Translations under genes and position numbers: made by a program
The notes under the pieces: generated by a model
What the model saw: only the letters and a program-made list of their open reading frames with translations
The model's database searches: none
Told to the model about the DNA's origin: nothing
From: Planctomycetaceae bacterium
GTDB taxonomy: Bacteria > Planctomycetota > Planctomycetia > Pirellulales > Pirellulaceae
Direction of reading: 5' to 3'
Assembly (NCBI GenBank): GCA_005773145.1
Contig: SXHS01000008.1
Span: 1 to 18,449, forward strand
DNA length: 18,449 nucleotides
Part shown: positions 1 through 5,974 of the stretch, piece after piece
Position numbering within the stretch: position 1 is the first letter of the stretch
Layout of the letters: the number at the start of each line of letters is the position of its first letter

Positions 1-2
1 AC

Positions 3-431
3 GTCGCGGGGCATGTGCATCAACTGGGCCGACAAATGCAAAGTCTATTGGTCGGTCGTGCGCAACACGCTCGCACACGCTTGGATTCTCTGGCGAGGCG
101 ACGAGTCTTTGCGCGGCCCCTCGAGCGAATTCATGATCGGACCCGTCGCTTGGATGAGTGCGAATCTCGCGCGCTGCGGGCCATGAAACATCGTCTCGCA
201 CAAACCGAGTCACGATTTCGTGAGCTGGTGGGACGATTGGAAAGCCTGAGTCCATTGGCCGTCTTGCAGCGGGGTTACAGCCTCACCTTGCATGCCGAAG
301 GGGGGACGATGGTGCGGGACTCCCACCAGCTGCACGTGGGCGATGTGCTACAAACCCGTTTGGCGCAGGGGAGCGTCATGAGTCGAGTCGAGACCATCGA
401 TCATGATGGACCAGGGACTCGGCCATCTTGA
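3..431 (+). CDS. xseA: Exonuclease VII large subunit, C-terminal part (5' end outside window)
   Basis: This is the last ~142 codons of the large subunit of exonuclease VII, the cytoplasmic ssDNA exonuclease formed by one XseA and several XseB subunits. The frame is open from the first bases of the window, so the true start lies upstream; the GTG at 15 is simply an internal codon. The visible part is a basic, Arg-rich helical region, as expected for the XseA coiled coil that carries XseB. It is followed by the family-typical LSPLAVLQRGYSLT near the C-terminus and a short beta-rich tail (VGDVLQTRLAQG). The N-terminal OB-fold and catalytic region are not visible. The stop (429-431) overlaps the xseB ATG (431-433) by one base as TGATG, which implies translational coupling of the two subunits. 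Confidence 0.93.
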   Translation, partial: VAGHVHQLGRQMQSLLVGRAQHARTRLDSLARRRVFARPLERIHDRTRRLDECESRALRAMKHRLAQTESRFRELVGRLESLSPLAVLQRGYSLTLHAEGGTMVRDSHQLHVGDVLQTRLAQGSVMSRVETIDHDGPGTRPS

Positions 432-862
432 TGGAACACACGTCGGCAAACAGAGGAAAAGACAACGTGGTCAAGAAAAAGCAACGACCGGTCGATCCCG
501 CGACAGCGGAGTCACTCCGCTTTGAAGATGCGCTGGCCCGTTTGGAACTCGTTGTCCAGAAGCTCGAGGATGGCCAAACGGGACTGGATGAGGCCCTGGC
601 TCGGTACGAGGAGGGAATGCGCTATTTGAAGCAATGCCACCAGTTATTACGCCGGGCGGAACGCAAGATTCAGTTGCTGAGCGGCGTCGACGCGGAGGGA
701 AATCCCGTGGGTACCCCCTTCGACGAGCAGTCGATGAGTTTGGAGGAAAAGGCGGATTCCCGCAGCCAGCGGCGATCCCGGCCCCAGGCGGCGGAACGGG
801 AACGCCCGCCGGCCAAAGGGGGTACCCGCCGCGAGTCCGACGCGCAAGGGGATCTGTTCTAA
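431..862 (+). CDS. xseB: Exonuclease VII small subunit
   Basis: This 143-codon protein is the small subunit of exonuclease VII. The family core lies at residues 31-88: FEDALARLELVVQKLEDG, then LDEALARYEEGMRYLKQC, a two-helix hairpin matching XseB. XseB proteins are usually about 70-85 residues. Here there is an extra N-terminal stretch of ~30 residues and a ~55-residue basic, low-complexity C-terminal tail (RSQRRSRP, ERERPPAKGG) that is probably disordered. The start is uncertain. ATG 431 overlaps the xseA stop, but an in-frame GTG at 467 is preceded by a good Shine-Dalgarno-like AGAGGAAAAG (452-461) at about 5 nt and would give a more normal N-terminus (VVKKKQRPVD). Function is secure from core and context; the tail's role is unknown. 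Confidence 0.92.
   Translation: MEHTSANRGKDNVVKKKQRPVDPATAESLRFEDALARLELVVQKLEDGQTGLDEALARYEEGMRYLKQCHQLLRRAERKIQLLSGVDAEGNPVGTPFDEQSMSLEEKADSRSQRRSRPQAAERERPPAKGGTRRESDAQGDLF
709..827. repeat. 12-bp perfect inverted repeat inside the xseB 3' tail
   Basis: GGGTACCCCCTT at 709-720 is the exact reverse complement of AAGGGGGTACCC at 816-827, with 95 bp between. Shorter GC-rich dyads lie in and around the interval, for example GGGAAATCCC near 697-706. The arms sit in codons for the poorly conserved C-terminal tail of XseB, so they are not forced by a protein motif. They could pair in the xseB mRNA. Confidence 0.7.
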
Positions 863-915
863 CGACGTCCACATCACCCAAGCGTCAGGCGGATCATCGG
901 GAACCCGGTTGTCCA

Positions 916-944
916 TGGACGCGCGAGTGAACCTGACTTAGAAT
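916..944 (+). promoter_or_regulatory. Possible sigma-70-type promoter ahead of ispA
   Basis: TGGACG (916-921, 4/6 to TTGACA) and TAGAAT (939-944, 5/6 to TATAAT) are separated by 17 bp in the 186-bp gap between xseB and ispA. The predicted start near 951 would give a leader of about 100 nt before the ispA GTG. Matches of this quality occur by chance, so this is a candidate only. It would allow ispA-dxs-nadK to be transcribed separately from xseAB. Confidence 0.3.
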
Positions 945-1048
945 GGATCGGTCGATTGTAGATCCCCCGTTGGCGAGGCCGATTCGGTTACGAGCCCAGC
1001 TGGGAATTTCGGTCGCGTTTTCGTCCGGCTAGCCCGCGAGTCCCTAAT

Positions 1049-1954
1049 GTGACCGCTACACCGTCGCTTGTTTCCCAATTGGAAGATCACGTCGCGGCGG
1101 AGCTGGATCAGCGGATCCAAGCGGCCCTTGAGGCGTGTGTGCCTCAGGACGTGGACTGTCCGGATCGGCTGCGGGATGCCATCGCCCACAGTCTGCTAGC
1201 ACCCGGTAAGCGACTCCGTCCGCGACTGGTGCTGATGGCCTGCCAGGCCTGTGGCGGTTCGATTGAGGCTGCGCTCCCCGCCGCGTGCGCCGTGGAGCTG
1301 GTGCATACGTACTCGTTGATTCATGATGACCTGCCGGCCATGGATGATGATGACCTGCGGCGCGGGCGCCCGAGCTGCCATGCGGCGTTTGGCGAAGCCA
1401 CGGCGATTCTGGCCGGCGACGCGCTCTTGGCCATGGCCTTTGAGTTACTGGCGACCCAGATTCAGCCTGCGGAGGCCGGTTTGAGCTGTTGCGCGGCGCT
1501 GGCCCGCACGGCGGGCCCCACGGGACTGGTGGGCGGGCAGCAGGCGGACCTCGAGGCGGAACAGACGCCCGGTGGGCTCGCTGAACTCGAGGCCATCCAC
1601 CGCCGTAAGACAGGAGAGATGTTGCGGGTGTGCTTGCGGCTGGGAGGCCTTGTGGCCGCAGCCAGCCCGGCGCAATTGGCGAGTCTGGATGCCTATGGCC
1701 GACCGCTGGGGCTGGCCTTCCAGATCGTGGACGACCTCTTGGATTGGCAGGGGCAGGCCCATGTTCTGGGGAAAAAGACTCAGAAGGACGCCGAGCGCGG
1801 CAAGCTGACGTTTCCCAGCCTGTTGGGAGTCGACGAGAGCCAACGACGTGCCCAGGAATTGATCGCAACGGCGCAGCGGGCCCTTGAACCGCTGGGCCCA
1901 GCGGCCACGAGCCTGCGGCAGTTGGCGCAGTTTGTATTGGATCGCAACCGTTGA
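1049..1954 (+). CDS. ispA: (2E,6E)-Farnesyl diphosphate synthase (polyprenyl synthetase family)
   Basis: This 301-residue cytoplasmic prenyltransferase condenses IPP with DMAPP/GPP. It has the IPP-binding GKRLRPR (53-59), the first Asp-rich motif DDLPAMD at 93-99 followed by DDDLRRGRP, GGQQADLE (162-169), the RRKTGEM segment (185-191), and the second Asp-rich motif DDLLD (228-232). The two-residue PA insertion in the first motif and Tyr88 five residues before it match E. coli-type FPP synthase, where a bulky residue there limits chain length; C15 is therefore the likely product, with GGPP possible. Translation starts at GTG 1049; the nearby ATG 1047 is out of frame and stops at once. dxs follows 10 bp downstream, so precursor synthesis and elongation are likely co-expressed. 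Confidence 0.93.
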   Translation: MTATPSLVSQLEDHVAAELDQRIQAALEACVPQDVDCPDRLRDAIAHSLLAPGKRLRPRLVLMACQACGGSIEAALPAACAVELVHTYSLIHDDLPAMDDDDLRRGRPSCHAAFGEATAILAGDALLAMAFELLATQIQPAEAGLSCCAALARTAGPTGLVGGQQADLEAEQTPGGLAELEAIHRRKTGEMLRVCLRLGGLVAAASPAQLASLDAYGRPLGLAFQIVDDLLDWQGQAHVLGKKTQKDAERGKLTFPSLLGVDESQRRAQELIATAQRALEPLGPAATSLRQLAQFVLDRNR

Positions 1955-1964
1955 AGTCGAGCGG

Positions 1965-3932
1965 ATGGAATATCACACCATGCATCAGGTACTCTCGCAG
2001 ATTGATTCCCCGGCCGACCTGTCGCGTCTGACGCCGCGCCAGCTCTTGCAACTAGCCGACGAAATCCGTGACGTGTTGTGTAATTTGGTGTCGACTCGCA
2101 CCGCGCACTTCGCATCCAATTTGGGTGTGGTGGAGCTCTGCTTGGCTCTGCACCTGGAGTTTGACTTTCTCACCGATCGATTGATCTGGGACACCGGTCA
2201 CCAGATTTATCCACACAAATTGGTCACGGGCCGCTACCACGAATTTGCCACGATGCGTTCCAAGGGGGGGCTGATGGGATATCCCAACCCCCACGAGAGC
2301 GACTTCGATCTGTTCATGACCGGGCACGCGGGCTGCAGCCTCTCCACCGTGATGGGCATGCGTAGCGGCGATATGCTGCGTGGCGAATCGCAACGCCATG
2401 CCGTGGCGGTGATCGGCGACGGCGCGCTCGTATCCGGCATCGTGTTTGAGGCCATGAATAACGCCTTACATTGCAAGGATCGTTTGCTGGTCGTGCTGAA
2501 TGACAACAAGATGTCCATCTGTCCCCGCGTGGGGGCCATGGCTGAGTACTTGGACCGACTGCGCACGAATCCATTGTACGAAGGCTTCAAAGACGAAGTG
2601 GCGCGCATCCTCAGCAAGGTACCAGTGCTCGGCGATCCCGTCGAACGTTTCTTGGCCCAGGTCAAGGAAGGTGTGAAGGCCGGAGTGCATGGCGGCATGC
2701 TGTTCGAAGAATTGGGCTTCCGTTATGTCGGACCGATCGATGGCCATGATGTTGCCTCGCTACGCAAGTACCTGCGCATGGTGAAAGATATTCAGCAGCC
2801 GGTCCTGCTGCACGTGTTCACGGAAAAAGGCCACGGCTATCGGCCGGCCGCCGAGGACCCGGTCTACTTCCATACGCCTCCGGCTCTGCGGAGTGCCAAT
2901 ACGCATTCTCCAGACGCGGAGAACGCGAGTGCCAGAAAGACCCTATCGTTTACTCAGTGTGCGCGCGACGCGATCCAGCGGCAAATGGAAGACAACCCCT
3001 TGGTGACCGTGCTGACGGCCGCCATGTGCCAGGGGAACAAACTGGAACCGGTGCGAGAGGCCTTTCCCGATCGCTTCTTCGACACGGGCATCTGTGAGTC
3101 GCACGCCGTGGCCTTTGCCGCCGGGCAGGCCAAGGTGGGCTTGCGGCCCATCGTTGATATCTACAGCACATTCTTGCAACGGGCGTATGATCAGATTTTC
3201 CAAGAGGTTGCCCTGCAAAACCTGCCCGTGACGTTTTTGTTGGACCGTTCCGGGCTCACTGGGCCGGACGGTCCCACCCACCACGGCATGTTTGACCTGG
3301 GGTACTTGCGCGTGTTTCCGCAAATGTCCGTGATGGCCCCCGCCGACGGACAAGATCTCGCGCAGATGATCGACTTGGCCCTGCGTCATGCAGGCCCCAG
3401 CGCGATCCGCTATCCCAAGGCCGATATTTGCCCCGTCGAAGGCCCACGTGCTCCAGTGCTTTGGGGTACCGCCGAGGTGCTGTCCTGGGGTTTGGATCTG
3501 ATCTTGATCAGCTGCGGTGCGTTGTTGACCGAGTGTCAGGCAGCTGCCGAGGAATTGCGTCGCGACGGAGTTGCCGTTGGCGTGATCAATGCCCGCTTTG
3601 TAAAGCCCCTCGATACCGAAACCATCCTGCGGGCCGTGCGCGAAGCCAAACATATCGTCACCATCGAGGAGGCCGCCCTGGCTGGCGGTTTTGGCAGTGC
3701 GGTTTTGGAAGCCGCAGCGGATCACGGCATCTCCACGCACCACATACGCCGCTTGGGTATTCCCGATCAATACATAGGACATGGCGAACGGAGTGAACTG
3801 TTGGCCGATTTGCAATTGAATGCCGCTGGTATCACGAGCGTGTGTCGGGGCGTGCTCGGATTGCCGGCCGGCCCCGATCCGACCACCGATGCCGCGGACA
3901 CTTCGGCCGCTGCCCCACAACCGCACCGCTAA
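1965..3932 (+). CDS. dxs: 1-Deoxy-D-xylulose-5-phosphate synthase
   Basis: This thiamine-diphosphate enzyme condenses pyruvate and glyceraldehyde-3-phosphate in the first step of the MEP isoprenoid pathway. In the 655 residues from ATG 1965 one sees SNLGVVELCLALH (51-63), DTGHQIYPHKLVTGR (76-90), the ThDP/Mg motif GDGAL (151-155) leading to NDNKMS (179-184), and GPIDGHDV (256-263). Next come GICESHAVAF with the catalytic Glu378 and IYSTFLQRAYDQ. The C-terminal transketolase domain contains LDRSGLTGPDGPTHHG. Length is near the usual ~620-640 with a longer C-terminal tail. The open frame extends back into ispA, but homologous sequence begins only around MHQVLSQI. ATG 1965 and ATG 1980 are both possible starts and neither has a strong Shine-Dalgarno. 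The ispA-dxs pairing is a classic arrangement. Confidence 0.95.
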   Translation: MEYHTMHQVLSQIDSPADLSRLTPRQLLQLADEIRDVLCNLVSTRTAHFASNLGVVELCLALHLEFDFLTDRLIWDTGHQIYPHKLVTGRYHEFATMRSKGGLMGYPNPHESDFDLFMTGHAGCSLSTVMGMRSGDMLRGESQRHAVAVIGDGALVSGIVFEAMNNALHCKDRLLVVLNDNKMSICPRVGAMAEYLDRLRTNPLYEGFKDEVARILSKVPVLGDPVERFLAQVKEGVKAGVHGGMLFEELGFRYVGPIDGHDVASLRKYLRMVKDIQQPVLLHVFTEKGHGYRPAAEDPVYFHTPPALRSANTHSPDAENASARKTLSFTQCARDAIQRQMEDNPLVTVLTAAMCQGNKLEPVREAFPDRFFDTGICESHAVAFAAGQAKVGLRPIVDIYSTFLQRAYDQIFQEVALQNLPVTFLLDRSGLTGPDGPTHHGMFDLGYLRVFPQMSVMAPADGQDLAQMIDLALRHAGPSAIRYPKADICPVEGPRAPVLWGTAEVLSWGLDLILISCGALLTECQAAAEELRRDGVAVGVINARFVKPLDTETILRAVREAKHIVTIEEAALAGGFGSAVLEAAADHGISTHHIRRLGIPDQYIGHGERSELLADLQLNAAGITSVCRGVLGLPAGPDPTTDAADTSAAAPQPHR

Positions 3933-3955
3933 TCCCAATCGATGGCCGGCGGCCC

Positions 3956-3961
3956 AGGAGG
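3956..3961 (+). promoter_or_regulatory. Strong ribosome binding site fixing the nadK start
   Basis: AGGAGG lies 7 nt before ATG 3969. It lies inside the frame that would begin at the upstream ATG 3942, so translation most likely starts at 3969. Confidence 0.8.
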
Positions 3962-3968
3962 TTGCGCT

Positions 3969-4883
3969 ATGAATGTGCATGCTAGCTCCGCGCGAGCCAC
4001 ATCGGCGGATCGCCCCCCACGCGCGATCGTGCTGGGTACCGGTGCGCGCGAGTCCGTGCGGCAGGCAGCCGAACAACTGCGGCCACAACTCGACGCTCAC
4101 CTCGAGGTGGTGCTCGTCGACCTCGAGGGGCAACACGATCTGTCCACGGTCTCCGCCGACTTGGCCCTGGTCTTGGGCGGAGACGGTTCGATCCTGCGGG
4201 CGGCCACGCAAATGGGCGATCACCAAATCCCGGTCATTGGCGTCAATTTAGGGAAACTGGGGTTCTTGGCGGATTTGTCCCCTGCGGAGTTGGTGAGTGT
4301 GTTACCGGAGATTGCACGTGGCCAGTACCGAGTGGTTGATCACTTGATGCTGACGTGTCAGGTGGTCAGCCAGGGGCAGGTCTTGGCCGAATGTCTGGGC
4401 CTAAACGAAGTGGCCGTGTTGGGCGGGCCACCCTACAGCATGCTGGAAGTGGATCTTTACGTTGACTCCGAATGGGTGACCACCTATAGTTGCGACGGCT
4501 TGATCATCAGCACGCCGGTTGGCTCCACGGCTCACAGCCTGTCGGCTGGGGGCCCCATACTGCGGAAGAGCTTACAGGCGTTTGTGATCTCGCCGGTCAG
4601 CCCTCATGCCTTGACGATGCGACCGGTGGTGGACATGGCGGATCGCCAATATGAGCTGGTGGTGCGGGAGCCTCACGCACAAACTTCGGTCGTTGTGGAT
4701 GGTCGGCCGTTGCGCACACTCACGCGTGCGGATCGGGTGTTGGTGCGACGTGCGACTCCCCAATTCCAGTTGGTTGAGGTAGCGGGTCGTGGCTATTATC
4801 GAACGCTGCGTGAGAAACTGGGCTGGGGAGGACAATCGCCTGGCCGCAAGAGGAATTCGACGGCGGGGGAAACGCCCCCTTAG
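3969..4883 (+). CDS. nadK: NAD kinase (ATP/polyphosphate-NAD 2'-phosphotransferase)
   Basis: This 304-residue cytoplasmic kinase phosphorylates NAD to NADP. It has the family GGDG motif (70-73, in LVLGGDGSILRA), IGVNLGKLGFLAD (90-102), the NE motif (LNEVAVLG, 145-152) and the Gly-rich segment DGLIISTPVGSTAHS (176-190) followed by LSAGGPI. Length is typical (about 290-310). The common TPTGSTAY reads TPVGSTAH here; I regard this as normal variation. The start is set by AGGAGG at 3956-3961; ATG 3942 in the same frame is less likely. It lies 36 bp after dxs on the same strand, so it is probably in one transcript with the isoprenoid genes. NADPH is consumed by the MEP pathway, which makes the linkage sensible. 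Confidence 0.94.
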   Translation: MNVHASSARATSADRPPRAIVLGTGARESVRQAAEQLRPQLDAHLEVVLVDLEGQHDLSTVSADLALVLGGDGSILRAATQMGDHQIPVIGVNLGKLGFLADLSPAELVSVLPEIARGQYRVVDHLMLTCQVVSQGQVLAECLGLNEVAVLGGPPYSMLEVDLYVDSEWVTTYSCDGLIISTPVGSTAHSLSAGGPILRKSLQAFVISPVSPHALTMRPVVDMADRQYELVVREPHAQTSVVVDGRPLRTLTRADRVLVRRATPQFQLVEVAGRGYYRTLREKLGWGGQSPGRKRNSTAGETPP

Positions 4884-4939
4884 TTCGGATTGTGCAGATT
4901 TAGGGATCCTTACCAAGACAGGTGCAAGGAAGCAACCTC

Positions 4940-5929
4940 ATGCCGACGCAATTACGACGCGGGCCGTGGATCGCTGTACTAACCATGGTGGCCAATCTTC
5001 ATTTGCTCTTCGCTACGATTGGTTTGCTTCCGACGATTGGTTTCAGTCGATCGGCTTTGGGGGAGGAGACTGGGAAGGACGAGGAACCCACCAAGGATGA
5101 CGTACCTCGCTATGAACTCATCTATCGCATGACGCCTGGTAATACGTTGCGCTACCAGGTGGAACATGCTGCCAAGGTGCAGACCACAATCAGTGGCGCG
5201 CAGCAGATCAGCGAGTCACATAGCAACTCGGTTAAATCCTGGGGAGTGCAGGAACCGGACGAGAAGGGGCAGATTCGTTTCGAGCACACGGTGGAGCATG
5301 TCGAGATGTGGTCGAGCGTGACCGGCCGCCAGCCGGTGAAGTTCGATAGTCGTACCGACGAGAAAGCGCCGGCTGAGTACGAAGGGGTTCAGGATACGAT
5401 CGGCAAGCCCTTGAGCCAGATCACGATGGATTCCCACGGCAACATCAAACGCCGCGTCGACAAAGTGCCGCAGATTGATCTGGGAATAGGTGGCTTGGTC
5501 GTCCCGATGCCAGCCAAGCCAATTAGGATCGGGACCAAGTGGAAGACCGAGTCCACCGTGCAGGTTCGGTTGCAGGACGGCACACCGCAAGCCATTAAGA
5601 CCCAGCTGTTGTATGAATTGAAAGGCGTGCAAACCGGAGTGGCCACGATTGGCGTGCGCACCGAGGTGTTGACGCCGGTGACCGATTCCCGCATTCAATC
5701 CCAGTTGATGCAGAAGGTCATCCAGGGGGAGTTTAAGTTCGATATCGACGCTGGTTGTCTGCTATCGAAGGAGATCCATTGGGACGAATCGGTGGTTGGA
5801 TTTAGCGGGCCGGATAGTAATATGAAGTATGTGGCCCGATTCACCGAGCGGTTGGTCCCTGAGCAGCCAGAGACGGCGCGGCGGGAGTCTCGCGCACCAC
5901 GCACAAAGCGTGCCCAGACGAAACGCTAA
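4940..5929 (+). CDS. Secreted protein of unknown function (possibly DUF6263-like)
   Basis: A 329-residue protein with an N-terminal export signal: basic MPTQLRRGPW, a hydrophobic stretch to about residue 37, then a polar, acidic linker (GEETGKDEEPTKDD). The rest is predicted mostly beta: RYELIYRMTPGNTLRYQVEH at the start and a repeated pattern of conserved Gly/Trp turns (PIRIGTKWKTES, GEFKFDIDAGCLLSKEIHWD). This resembles beta-rich lipoprotein-like proteins of planctomycetes, sometimes labelled DUF6263; I offer that name from memory only. The C-terminus is a basic tail (RRESRAPRTKRAQTKR). The start is ATG 4940, preceded by AAGGAAG (4926-4932); GTG 4922 is in frame but lacks such a site. It lies 56 bp after nadK and 45 bp before the permease-peptidase gene. 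No catalytic motif is seen; function unknown. Confidence 0.8.
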   Translation: MPTQLRRGPWIAVLTMVANLHLLFATIGLLPTIGFSRSALGEETGKDEEPTKDDVPRYELIYRMTPGNTLRYQVEHAAKVQTTISGAQQISESHSNSVKSWGVQEPDEKGQIRFEHTVEHVEMWSSVTGRQPVKFDSRTDEKAPAEYEGVQDTIGKPLSQITMDSHGNIKRRVDKVPQIDLGIGGLVVPMPAKPIRIGTKWKTESTVQVRLQDGTPQAIKTQLLYELKGVQTGVATIGVRTEVLTPVTDSRIQSQLMQKVIQGEFKFDIDAGCLLSKEIHWDESVVGFSGPDSNMKYVARFTERLVPEQPETARRESRAPRTKRAQTKR

Positions 5930-5974
5930 CGGCAACGCCTGGGGACGAGCGAAACACACTGCAGGTGTAATAAG

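Noticed and set aside
1056..2051. 331-codon open frame on the minus strand opposite ispA
   Set aside because: Pro/Arg/Ala-rich low-complexity translation with no motif, fully antisense to ispA.
2943..4226. 427-codon open frame on the minus strand opposite dxs and nadK
   Set aside because: It is antisense to two genes with clear family motifs, shows no recognisable domain, and has Gly/His/Gln-rich composition typical of a shadow frame in GC-rich DNA.
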